Source of the DNA: Methylophilus rhizosphaerae
GTDB taxonomy: Bacteria; Pseudomonadota; Gammaproteobacteria; Burkholderiales; Methylophilaceae
Length of the DNA: 64,000 nucleotides
Reading direction: 5' to 3'
Assembly: GCF_900100975.1 (NCBI RefSeq)
Contig: NZ_FNFX01000001.1
Span: 702,112-766,111, forward strand
Made by a program: the position numbers and the translations under genes. The notes below the pieces were generated by a model, which searched no databases, was not told the DNA's origin, and saw only the letters and a list, made by a program, of their open reading frames with translations. Shown in pieces: positions 8,566-15,670 of this stretch. Numbering within the stretch: the first letter of the stretch is position 1; each line of letters begins with the position of its first letter.

Positions 8566-8658
8566 TGGTCAGTAGCTATGAAAAACACTGGTCAGTTCAA
8601 ATAATTCTGCTGGGCAGTTACAATGAGAATCGATGGTCAATTGGTGTGAGAATATGCA
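8566..8658. repeat. Right terminal inverted repeat region of the cassette
   Basis: Copies of TGGTCA at 8566, 8590 and 8635 plus a degenerate TGGGCA at 8612, ending TGAGAATATGCA; complements the left end. The stretch 8457-8565 holds no gene that I can see. Confidence 0.8.
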
Positions 8659-8665
8659 CTTTAAG
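8659..8665. repeat. Target-site duplication, right copy (CTTTAAG)
   Basis: Direct copy of 2807-2813, immediately outside the CA terminus of the cassette. Confidence 0.85.
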
Positions 8666-8698
8666 TGTAGCTGTGATAACTAATTGACCTAATTCCAT
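8659..8698 (-). pseudogene. 5' part of the small plasmid-type gene split by the cassette
   Basis: ATG at 8698 opens MELGQLVITATLK. The frame then runs into the cassette end here but continues perfectly at 2813 once the cassette and one target duplicate are removed. It lies 2 bases after the stop of the gene at 8701-8952, so it was the fourth gene of a small operon. Confidence 0.85.
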
Positions 8699-8700
8699 GA

Positions 8701-8952
8701 TTACAAGCTCACTTTGTTATGTTGTTTAAGTAGTTCTGCATCTTCAGTGTTAATGCCATATTCTTTTAAAGGGTCTGCTTCAAATCTGCCACATGATGAA
8801 GAGAATAAATCAACTATAGCCATATCTTCATGAATAACGGATATAAGCTGTTCGGGTAAATCTTCACCCTCAAAATCTTGTGAGTTTTCCAGTTCAAATT
8901 CATGGCTAGGATATTTTGATTTAAGGTGATTTAAAAGCACTTGTGTATTCAT
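8701..8952 (-). CDS. Small acidic protein, unknown function
   Basis: 83-residue soluble acidic protein with no recognisable family. Third gene of the tight minus-strand operon 9457 to 8698: its start overlaps the stop of the chorismate-mutase-like gene by 4 bases and its stop nearly touches the interrupted gene. Confidence 0.7.
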   Translation of the reverse strand: MNTQVLLNHLKSKYPSHEFELENSQDFEGEDLPEQLISVIHEDMAIVDLFSSSCGRFEADPLKEYGINTEDAELLKQHNKVSL

Positions 8953-9218
8953 GATTTAAGCTCTCTATGTTCTGATACAACAAAGCGATGAATAGTGTTG
9001 ATAATCTGTAGTGATAACTCAGGGTTCACTTCTTTTTCATTAGATTGATTAATCCAGTTTTCAACAATGGAATTCAATCTGTCTGTATCAACTGCTTCTA
9101 AATTTTGTTGGTGTTTCAATTGACCAATTTTTCTAGTAGCAATAAATCGTTTAGATAATATGTTGATTAACTCACTATCAAGATTATCAATTTCAGTTCT
9201 TAATTCTTGTAAGTTCAT
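8949..9218 (-). CDS. AroQ-class chorismate mutase-like protein
   Basis: 89-residue helical protein matching the AroQ chorismate mutase fold (chorismate to prephenate, start of Phe/Tyr synthesis). Relative to the E. coli enzyme, the active-site Arg11, Arg28, Lys39, Asp48 and Arg51 appear as R7, R24, K35, D44 and R47, and Ser84 as S82. Gln88 is replaced by E86 (yeast chorismate mutase has Glu at the matching site) and Glu52 by L48. Most of the catalytic set is kept, so activity is plausible. A free-standing chorismate mutase on a conjugative element is unexpected. Overlaps both operon neighbours by 1-4 bases. Confidence 0.72.
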   Translation of the reverse strand: MNLQELRTEIDNLDSELINILSKRFIATRKIGQLKHQQNLEAVDTDRLNSIVENWINQSNEKEVNPELSLQIINTIHRFVVSEHRELKS

Positions 9219-9457
9219 TATTCATTCACCTTGTTATTAATTTCACTTTTAATGTATACAATAAATTTATCTTTAACTTCATTATCACTAAAGAAGATAC
9301 TAGCAAAATCGCCATATTCAATGTGCAATACATTTTGAATTGTTAAGCATGCACTATTTAAAGCCTCTTCTGCTAAATCATCAATTTGTCTATCTGTCAT
9401 ATTAATAATGTCTTTATGAAACTGTTTAACAACTTCTTCAATTGTTTGGTTATTCAT
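9218..9457 (-). CDS. Small protein, unknown function
   Basis: 79-residue, mostly helical, acidic protein without signal peptide; first gene of the operon with the chorismate-mutase-like gene (stop and start share one base). Family not recognised. The 198 bases upstream contain only a terminator of the next unit and AT-rich promoter-like DNA. Confidence 0.65.
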   Translation of the reverse strand: MNNQTIEEVVKQFHKDIINMTDRQIDDLAEEALNSACLTIQNVLHIEYGDFASIFFSDNEVKDKFIVYIKSEINNKVNE

Positions 9458-9575
9458 AATTTAATTTCTTTCATTATTAAATTCAATAATGATATTTTAC
9501 TCTTACTGTATAGATCGTCTACTGATTTATTTATTAGATATTGAATTAAATGTGTTTACTATTATTTTGAATAAA

Positions 9576-9637
9576 ACAACAATAAATATAGACTGATTTA
9601 AAGGTGTAAAAAAAGCCACTGTATGAAAGTGGCTTCT
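9576..9637. repeat. Dispersed repeat, copy 1 (partner at 55743-55808)
   Basis: A segment including AGACTGATT, TAAAGGTGTAAAAAAAGCCA and the terminator stem is nearly identical to 55743-55808, with only a few small insertions between the two. Confidence 0.7.
9608..9636 (-). terminator. Terminator of the 589-residue LRR protein gene
   Basis: AGCCACT/AGTGGCT stem followed on the minus strand by a T-run, 20 bases after the stop at 9656. Confidence 0.85.
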
Positions 9638-9655
9638 ATGTTTGATATTATTTAT

Positions 9656-11425
9656 TTAAAGTTTCATTTTTCTTTTATGTGTTGTGTTTTTTTCTGAACT
9701 ACTTTTAAGCATTAAACCCATTTCTTTAACTTTATCTTCAAATTGTTTTTTACTATTAGTAAATTCTTCATTAGAATTCTCTTGATTATTAATTTTCTGA
9801 TTTATTTTAGAATGTAGAGTATTTGAAAGATTCTCTGCCTTAATATAGTTATCCATATATTGTCTATTATCTAAATATTCGTTATCCTTGAGAAAAGGAA
9901 ATGGTCTATATTCACTCGTTTTAATTTCTGGTTGATTTATATATTCTTGTTTAGCATGGTTGAATAATTCATTATCATTTCTCAACTCATCATTAAGAGT
10001 AAAGAAAATGTTTGGCTCATCTGTTATGACAAGTTTCAAGAAATCAATATTTGATTTTAAATCATCATGCACTGAGTCTAATTGACCATAACTTTTAAAA
10101 AATTCTAAATTAATATCATAGTCAGTTTTTAAAGAATCTGAAAGATAATCAGCACCTGCATGTATTTGTGATTTAACTTTTTCTAAAATATACTCTTTAT
10201 CGTTATTTAACTCTTCACCAATAAATTCAGTATTGGATGCATTATCATCCAAATATAAATCAACAACCTCTTTATCATTTCTCAACCTTTCGCTCACATA
10301 TTCAAATGCTGATAAGTAAGCATGAGTATGTTCTTTCTCAGTAATAGCTAAATTTACAATATATCTATTCTCATTTTGCATTACCCAATCTTTATTATCG
10401 TAATTCCCATTAGCTTTGTTAATATCAATTTCAGGATTAATTTCTCCATAATCTCTAAATAATTGCCAATGTGGAGCTACCGAAGCAAAAACATCTAATC
10501 TATTTTTATCATAATCTAAACCATATTTATCTTCTTGATCTTGATAGTATTGCTCTGCTCTTCTCTCAATTGCCTCTTGTTCACGCTGCTCACTTTCATA
10601 CTCTTTAAGATGGAATTCATTAATTTCCTCTTCAGTAGGATTAATTTTTCCATAAGTGTCTAAATTAAATTCATTGATATCTTTTATATATAATAATTCT
10701 TCATATTTTTTTATTTCTGCTTGCTCATCTTCAAATTTGTTATTACTGCACTCAATCGTATCATTGAAATACGGAACACCATTCATTAAAGGGGCATGTT
10801 CCAAAGATACTAATTGATTATCAGAACAAAAAAAATTACCACCTACTTCTTTCGGGGAATGCTCTAATGTACTTAATTGGTTATAACTACAATCAAAATC
10901 ACCACCAATTTTAATAGGACAACCTTTTAGTGATAGTAATTTGTTATAACCACAATCAAAGTTTCCAGTTACTTCAACTGGTGCATGCTCAATAGATTTC
11001 AAATGATTCTCTGAACAATCAAAATCTTCAAATACTAAGACTGGTGCATGTTTCAATGAATTGAGTTTATTGTATGAACAATCAAAGCTACCAACTACTC
11101 TAGTAGCATATTCAAGAGAAGTTATTTCATTAAAACTACAATTTAGATATTTTTCAATATCATACGGACAACCCTTCAATGAGGTTAATTCATTAAAACT
11201 ACAATCAAAATAACCATTCACTTTACCAAACTGCACTGGAATTATTTTTAATTGATTATCTGATATATCAACACTACCATCCACATCAACGGTTAAATCT
11301 TCATTAATGGTGTAGTTCTTAACTCCATACTTATCTAACCACTTGCTGATATTTTTTGGTGTATTTAATTCTTTCTCATCTTTCACACCAAACCATGAAT
11401 TTTGAAACATTGATTTTAAACCCAT
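9656..11425 (-). CDS. LRR plus DUF4116-repeat protein with RKMKL C-terminal tail
   Basis: 589-residue soluble protein. An N-terminal domain (about residues 25-70) contains YTINEDLTVDVDGSVDI and IPVQFGKV, shared with four other proteins of this element. Next come about eight leucine-rich units (residues ~70-245) of the form LTSLKGCPxxVGGxFDCSxN. An acidic linker (~250-350) follows, then DUF4116-type repeats (LRNDKEVVDLYLDDNA, LNNDKEYILEK, LRNDNELF). The protein ends HKRKMKL. LRR and DUF4116 modules are known from bacterial and phage proteins of unknown role and from some secreted effectors. Strong RBS AAGGAGAA. I infer an effector-like or interaction role. Confidence 0.8.
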   Translation of the reverse strand: MGLKSMFQNSWFGVKDEKELNTPKNISKWLDKYGVKNYTINEDLTVDVDGSVDISDNQLKIIPVQFGKVNGYFDCSFNELTSLKGCPYDIEKYLNCSFNEITSLEYATRVVGSFDCSYNKLNSLKHAPVLVFEDFDCSENHLKSIEHAPVEVTGNFDCGYNKLLSLKGCPIKIGGDFDCSYNQLSTLEHSPKEVGGNFFCSDNQLVSLEHAPLMNGVPYFNDTIECSNNKFEDEQAEIKKYEELLYIKDINEFNLDTYGKINPTEEEINEFHLKEYESEQREQEAIERRAEQYYQDQEDKYGLDYDKNRLDVFASVAPHWQLFRDYGEINPEIDINKANGNYDNKDWVMQNENRYIVNLAITEKEHTHAYLSAFEYVSERLRNDKEVVDLYLDDNASNTEFIGEELNNDKEYILEKVKSQIHAGADYLSDSLKTDYDINLEFFKSYGQLDSVHDDLKSNIDFLKLVITDEPNIFFTLNDELRNDNELFNHAKQEYINQPEIKTSEYRPFPFLKDNEYLDNRQYMDNYIKAENLSNTLHSKINQKINNQENSNEEFTNSKKQFEDKVKEMGLMLKSSSEKNTTHKRKMKL

Positions 11426-11453
11426 AACGAATTCTCCTTAAAGTTATGAATTA

Positions 11454-11481
11454 ACTATAAGAAAATATTTGAAGATATCAA
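11454..11481 (-). promoter_or_regulatory. Element-type promoter with operator palindrome (gene 9656-11425)
   Basis: -35 TTGATA (11476-11481), 16-base spacer, -10 TATAGT (11454-11459). The -10 begins TATAGTTAATTCATAACTTT, an inverted repeat running up to the AAGGAG site. Confidence 0.65.
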
Positions 11482-11495
11482 GTAAACGGCAATTA

Positions 11496-11524
11496 AAAAG
11501 CCACTTGTATGAAAAGTGGCTTTG
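11496..11524 (-). terminator. Terminator of the 196-residue LRR gene
   Basis: AAAGCCACTT/AAGTGGCTTT stem at 11498-11523, with a T-run on the minus strand. Confidence 0.85.
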
Positions 11525-11541
11525 ATTCATTGAATATAAAA

Positions 11542-12132
11542 TTAGAGTTTCATTTTACGTTTTTGTTGAACACTCTCATTATGGCTTGGTATATTCGATT
11601 GTAATCTTTCATACATTTTCTCAGATTTCACATACTGAAGTAGTTCTAGTGGGTCTACTTCATAATATTTATTATCTTTAAAATTTTGAAGCATATGTTT
11701 CTCTATTGGATCATTGAGATCAACATTATTTAGAACAACTAAGAATTTATACCCATCACCAATACTTTCAGGAATATGGTCTAAACTCTTCAAATGATTA
11801 TTCATGCAATCAAAATGACCTCCAACTCTCTTTGGACAATGTTCTAATGATGTCAATTGATTATAAGAACAATTGAAATTCCCTCCCACTTCACTAGGGC
11901 AACCTTTCAAAGAAGTTAGATCATTACCTTTAATATAAAAATCACCGCTTACCTTTCCAAACTGAATTGGTATTTTTCCTATATGTTTGTAATTTATTGT
12001 TACATCACCATCTACATCAACGGTTAAATCATCATTGATTGTGCAACCTTTAAACTCTATATAATTTTGCACCCAGTTATTTACTTCATCTCTCGTTTCC
12101 AATTTTTCCTTATGTAAAAAATCGTAGCTCAT
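11542..12132 (-). CDS. LRR protein with RKMKL C-terminal tail
   Basis: 196-residue soluble protein, a compact paralogue of the 589-residue protein next to it. The N-terminal module contains TINDDLTVDVDGDVTI and IPIQFGKVSGDF, followed by three LRR units (LTSLKGCPSEVGGNFNCSYN and relatives), a short charged region and the tail QQKRKMKL. It has its own promoter and terminator, so it is a separate unit rather than an operon member. Function unknown. Confidence 0.8.
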   Translation of the reverse strand: MSYDFLHKEKLETRDEVNNWVQNYIEFKGCTINDDLTVDVDGDVTINYKHIGKIPIQFGKVSGDFYIKGNDLTSLKGCPSEVGGNFNCSYNQLTSLEHCPKRVGGHFDCMNNHLKSLDHIPESIGDGYKFLVVLNNVDLNDPIEKHMLQNFKDNKYYEVDPLELLQYVKSEKMYERLQSNIPSHNESVQQKRKMKL

Positions 12133-12157
12133 ATTATTCTCCTATAGATATCAATTA

Positions 12158-12185
12158 ACTATAAGATAATAATTTCTAATAGCAA
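12158..12185 (-). promoter_or_regulatory. Element-type promoter with operator palindrome (gene 11542-12132)
   Basis: -35 TTGCTA, 16-base spacer, -10 TATAGT; the sequence from the -10 reads TATAGTTAATTGATATCTAT and then AGGAGAA. Confidence 0.6.
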
Positions 12186-12193
12186 TACATTCA

Positions 12194-12499
12194 TTAAGCT
12201 TGTTTTTGAAAGCCTTTCAATTCCACAAAAATATAATTAATTGTCATCCATGCTAAAAATTCTGTAACACCTGAACCTTCATGTTGTGGGTTCTTCATGT
12301 TATCTAACATTTTAAATTGAGATATTAGTGATAATGATTCCTCACTTAATTGAAATTCACTTGTAAGCTTTCTTAACAACTTCATCATTATGGAATAATC
12401 TTCTTTATCCAAATTTCTAAACATTGGCTGTCTTATAGTAAACATATTCAATTTTGTTCTAAATTGTTCTTCATAAAATTTTAAATCATTCATATTCAT
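12194..12499 (-). CDS. Hypothetical protein (101 residues)
   Basis: Helical soluble protein with no recognised family. The ATG is preceded by AAGGAATG-type sequence and by an element-type promoter, so it is a single-gene unit. The most hydrophobic stretch (FLAWMTINYIFVELKGF) is at the C-terminus and too short to call a membrane anchor with confidence. Confidence 0.6.
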   Translation of the reverse strand: MNMNDLKFYEEQFRTKLNMFTIRQPMFRNLDKEDYSIMMKLLRKLTSEFQLSEESLSLISQFKMLDNMKNPQHEGSGVTEFLAWMTINYIFVELKGFQKQA

Positions 12500-12522
12500 T
12501 CCTTTATGTTAGTTATCAATTC

Positions 12523-12550
12523 AATATAAGAAATAGAAATCAAATGTAAA
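12523..12550 (-). promoter_or_regulatory. Element-type promoter (gene 12194-12499)
   Basis: -35 TTTACA (12545-12550), 16-base spacer, -10 TATATT (12523-12528). Confidence 0.65.
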
Positions 12551-12560
12551 TAGCAGACAT

Positions 12561-12590
12561 AAAAAAACCACCCATAAAAGAGTGGTATAT
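12561..12590 (-). terminator. Terminator of the autotransporter gene
   Basis: ACCAC...GTGGT stem with a T-run on the minus strand, 19 bases after the stop at 12609. Confidence 0.7.
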
Positions 12591-12608
12591 TTGATAAAAC
12601 TTATTCAC

Positions 12609-13757
12609 TTAAAAGGCGAACATTACCCCGATCCTGGCAACTGGATTACTTCCAGCTATAGCAATGCCACCAGTGATTGCAAAGTTTGGTCTTATAGAGC
12701 TTGTAAATGATGCCCCCATAGCTACTTCACCGTTATAAGTAGCTCCATTCACTGCTACTGTTGTTCTACCCTCAATCCAAGGGGCTGATTGCATAGATGC
12801 CACTGCTGCAATACCTTGAGATAGTTTTCTTTCAACTTTGCCAATGCGGTGTTCTAAGCTACCGATACGATTATAAGCTTCATCAATGTCTCTTCTTATT
12901 TGAGTATCGTCATAAGCTGGGCCACCAGAAACACTTGCAAGACCTTGTTGTAATTGTTTCAAATTAACTGCATCGTATTGATCAAACGCATCAGCTACAT
13001 TGCTAATTGTTTTATTGCCTACATTCACTGTGTTGTCTCTAGTGTTGTTAATGTTATTACCTAAAACAACTGCATTGTTTCCTGAGTTTGTTGAGCTATT
13101 ACCAATCACTGCTGAATTTTGCCCTGTATTTGTTATATAAGAACCAAATAAGTTGTTTTGACCAGATCCCGTATCACCAGATACACCATTAGTAATTTTA
13201 TTACCTACTAGATTTGAATCAGGCAAATAGTTAATGCTTTCGTTACTAAACATGTTGACACTGGAAGCATTATTAAAGTTATAGCTACCAAGCTGATTAC
13301 TGTTCTCTCCAGAGTTATCATTACCATTACCTCTTTGGCTAGAATCATTTCCTGAGTTCACATTATCATTACCTTCTTGTATACCACCATAGAAACTTGT
13401 ATCTCGGTTGTTTCCTCCCACTTGAATACCATTATCACTATTAGTGTAATTGCCATTACCTAATTGGGTCATGTTTAATAAACCAAAATTTGAACCGTTA
13501 GGAACAAACATCATGGTATTACGATTACCATTTACTAATACATTTTGAGCATTTTCAACGGAATTACTGCCACCGTTAATTTTCCCATCCAATGAATCAT
13601 TAATAACATTTCTTTCACCATCAATGACAAACTGGTCACTGTTATTGATAGCTGTTGTGCTTGAATCGTTATATATCTGATTTGCTGCATGCACATTAAA
13701 TGAACTAGCTAATGCAAATGCCATCACACTTACTTTAAATCCTATACCTAATTTCAT
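12609..13757 (-). CDS. Trimeric autotransporter adhesin (YadA-type anchor)
   Basis: 382-residue outer-membrane adhesin. ATG at 13757 is chosen because it follows AGGAGAAACAATT and opens a normal signal peptide ending NVHA; an upstream extension lacks both. The passenger (about 25-265) is Asn/Gly/Ser-rich with head-type repeats (AVIGNSSTNSGNNAVVLGNN). A neck-like NVADAFDQYDAVNLKQLQQG, a coiled-coil stalk (IDEAYNRIGSLEHRIGKVER) and a C-terminal four-strand YadA anchor ending in Phe follow. In this family three chains form one barrel and display the passenger on the surface. It may aid cell contact or mating. Confidence 0.9.
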   Translation of the reverse strand: MKLGIGFKVSVMAFALASSFNVHAANQIYNDSSTTAINNSDQFVIDGERNVINDSLDGKINGGSNSVENAQNVLVNGNRNTMMFVPNGSNFGLLNMTQLGNGNYTNSDNGIQVGGNNRDTSFYGGIQEGNDNVNSGNDSSQRGNGNDNSGENSNQLGSYNFNNASSVNMFSNESINYLPDSNLVGNKITNGVSGDTGSGQNNLFGSYITNTGQNSAVIGNSSTNSGNNAVVLGNNINNTRDNTVNVGNKTISNVADAFDQYDAVNLKQLQQGLASVSGGPAYDDTQIRRDIDEAYNRIGSLEHRIGKVERKLSQGIAAVASMQSAPWIEGRTTVAVNGATYNGEVAMGASFTSSIRPNFAITGGIAIAGSNPVARIGVMFAF

Positions 13758-13789
13758 AATTGTTTCTCCTATAATTATTATGTAAATTA

Positions 13790-13817
13790 AATATAAGAAA
13801 TAAGAATCAAATGTAAA
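13790..13817 (-). promoter_or_regulatory. Element-type promoter (autotransporter gene)
   Basis: -35 TTTACA (13812-13817), 16-base spacer, -10 TATATT (13790-13795). Confidence 0.65.
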
Positions 13818-13834
13818 TAGCAATTGATAAATAT

Positions 13835-14809
13835 TTATTTCTGATGTTCTCTCCAATTCTTTAATCTTTTGTATTTAGCTATGATTTGTTCATTAGTTAT
13901 TTTTCCCTCATAACTTAATCTTTCAAGTTTCTTATTAAATTCAACTGAATCTCTATAATCACTAAACAAATAGATATCTACATTTTCAAATAAATACAAA
14001 ATCATTTCATCATTTAGTCTTAAGAATGAAACATCATCTGTCATTAATAATGAATTCGGTTGAATCTTTCTTGCACTATCAATCACTGATTTATTGAATA
14101 AAACGGGAATAGGTCCTAATTTTTCAAATACTCCATAGTTCAACATAAGCATGTCATAGTTGTTATTTTTAAATGACTGCATGTTCTTTTGAATCTCTTC
14201 AATAGTGCTGTAATCAACACTATTTTCTTTAAATCCATGCTTGTAGTTTTGGCTATAGCGATAATCGTAAATATCCATACTTCTTGAATTTTTAGAATAG
14301 CCAGGGAAATGTTTCCAAGTAGGTGTTATAGCTTGGGTTCTCATTTCATTAGCAAATATGCTTGCATACTCATTCACCTCAAAAGGATTTTTTGAATAGG
14401 CTCTTGTATTGTCATTATCTTTATAGTCAGTATCAGCTATAGGGGCTAAATTCATATTGATACAAGTTGAAGCTAATTCCCTTGATGCATAAGTCATAGT
14501 CCATCTGAATCTTTTTGAACCTAACCCTCTAGCGAATATTGGAGCCGGTGGTAAGTATTTAAGATTTCTAATTCTTACAACATCACCCCCCTCTTGATCA
14601 ACCATCTGGAATTGGTCAGGATTTGATTTTCTAAGCTTGCATAGGTAATCAAGTGGCAATGTTTTAAAGCTGCCCTCAAAGTAGATAATTCCAAAGTAAT
14701 TTTGTGTATTGCCTTGAGTTGTCCAAGGCGAGATCATGAACTTATCAAATGTTCCTGCATTAGCTATATTCACTACCAGCAAGGCAATTAAACTTAGTAG
14801 TTTTTTCAT
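13835..14809 (-). CDS. Exported GH3-like protein (NagZ-related, His missing)
   Basis: 324 residues with a signal peptide (MKKLLSLIALLVVNIANA). The rest follows the GH3 N-terminal domain of beta-N-acetylhexosaminidases such as NagZ: VDQEGGDVVRI (70-80), NMNLAPIADTD (119-128), KHFPGYSKNSRSMDI (166-180, NagZ form KHFPGHG...DSH) and LMTDDVSF (255-262, holding the nucleophile Asp region). The catalytic loop histidine of NagZ is not present, so activity may be altered. NagZ is cytoplasmic, whereas this protein is exported. Its start overlaps the stop of the transglutaminase-like gene by 4 bases. Confidence 0.75.
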   Translation of the reverse strand: MKKLLSLIALLVVNIANAGTFDKFMISPWTTQGNTQNYFGIIYFEGSFKTLPLDYLCKLRKSNPDQFQMVDQEGGDVVRIRNLKYLPPAPIFARGLGSKRFRWTMTYASRELASTCINMNLAPIADTDYKDNDNTRAYSKNPFEVNEYASIFANEMRTQAITPTWKHFPGYSKNSRSMDIYDYRYSQNYKHGFKENSVDYSTIEEIQKNMQSFKNNNYDMLMLNYGVFEKLGPIPVLFNKSVIDSARKIQPNSLLMTDDVSFLRLNDEMILYLFENVDIYLFSDYRDSVEFNKKLERLSYEGKITNEQIIAKYKRLKNWREHQK

Positions 14810-15564
14810 ACCTTCCCCTTTCCAATAGCTTTGTGAAATGCCACTTGATAGGCTCCTTTTTCATTGATTAATGAAAAGAGCTTTCTTTGTTTGAATGTGT
14901 AATCTTCTACAACCATTAAGCTTTCATCGGTCATAAATGAATCGGTCGGGAAATGCAAAAGCAAAGCATCAACACCCATTTTTGAAATCTGCTTAGAAAA
15001 GCTAGGTTTAGAAATTCCATAGGATTTATAGAACTTATCAGCCGTTGTCTTCATGTATTGGTTGGCAATAAACACCTGATTTGAAATTTTTATAGCCAAT
15101 ACAACATGAGCTTGGCCGGTGTCTGGTTCGGTTAAAGAGTCATGCACCATGAAAAGCATGTCTTCCACTGGAAACCCTGCATCTTTAAGTAGTAGATACT
15201 TGATTACTGCATAGTCTTTACAAACGATTCCACCTCGTTTGAAAGCTATATAAGGGCTCATATATGAACCATCAGTGTTATCAGTGTATGGAATTTGATT
15301 GATAAGCAAGTTAGCCACTGCTACTTGGTTATAGGCTCCTAATTCATTTCTTACCAATTCAACTAATTTATCCCATCCCTCTGGTTTCTTTTGTTGATGA
15401 TTAATCAATGCTTGATTGAATTTATCAATACGAAAATCATTTCTTGAATCAACTATATATTTTGAGTCAAAGAATTCAGTGTTCATATTCTTCACTTCAA
15501 TATCTTTTGCTAACAATTGAAGTGGCATTGCCATTAATAATAAAAGTAAATATTTCATATACAA
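14806..15564 (-). CDS. Bacterial transglutaminase-like cysteine protease (BTLCP, LapG-like)
   Basis: 252 residues: signal peptide (LLLLLMAMPLQLLAK), then a core resembling the BTLCP family. NLLINQIPYT, RGGIVCKDYAVIKYLLLKDA (catalytic Cys115) and GQAHVVLAI (His153) are in the expected order; the usual acidic third residue appears as Asn168 (VFIANQY). LapG-type members cleave surface adhesins in the periplasm. Co-translated with the GH3-like gene and next to an adhesin gene, so a role in surface or wall processing is plausible but inferred. Confidence 0.8.
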   Translation of the reverse strand: MYMKYLLLLLMAMPLQLLAKDIEVKNMNTEFFDSKYIVDSRNDFRIDKFNQALINHQQKKPEGWDKLVELVRNELGAYNQVAVANLLINQIPYTDNTDGSYMSPYIAFKRGGIVCKDYAVIKYLLLKDAGFPVEDMLFMVHDSLTEPDTGQAHVVLAIKISNQVFIANQYMKTTADKFYKSYGISKPSFSKQISKMGVDALLLHFPTDSFMTDESLMVVEDYTFKQRKLFSLINEKGAYQVAFHKAIGKGKV

Positions 15565-15581
15565 ATCCTCGTTATAGATTT

Positions 15582-15609
15582 GTTATAAGAAATAGAACTC
15601 AAATGTAAA
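15582..15609 (-). promoter_or_regulatory. Element-type promoter (BTLCP-GH3 operon)
   Basis: -35 TTTACA (15604-15609), 16-base spacer, -10 TATAAC (15582-15587). Confidence 0.65.
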
Positions 15610-15670
15610 TAGCAAAATTTGATTTTTATTTTTTATTTGCTATAAATATTCCATTAATAAGGATAAATAT

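Larger units (their letters stand above)
2814..8658. mobile_element. Non-autonomous passenger transposon carrying chromate-resistance genes (IS21-like ends)
   Basis: 5,845-bp unit starting TGAGTATTCTCA and ending in the imperfect complement TGAGAATATGCA. Each end carries several inverted copies of a TGACCA-type repeat (left 2832, 2855, 2878; right 8566, 8590, 8612 degenerate, 8635). Multiple terminal repeats, TG...CA termini and a duplication of a few bases are typical of IS21-family ends. No transposase or ATPase gene is inside, so it would have to be moved in trans. Cargo: MFS pump, small lipoprotein, sulfate-type binding protein, chrA and a DUF1259 gene, all visibly less AT-rich than the host element. 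The family assignment is inference; the boundaries are seen directly. Confidence 0.82.

Noticed and set aside
10750..11290. CRISPR-like regular spacing inside LRR genes
   Set aside because: The periodicity is protein-coding: each unit is a leucine-rich repeat in one frame, with no conserved DNA repeat and unique spacer pattern.
13758..13856. 33-residue N-terminal extension of the autotransporter
   Set aside because: It is translated promoter DNA; the internal ATG at 13757 has AGGAGAA and opens a proper signal peptide.
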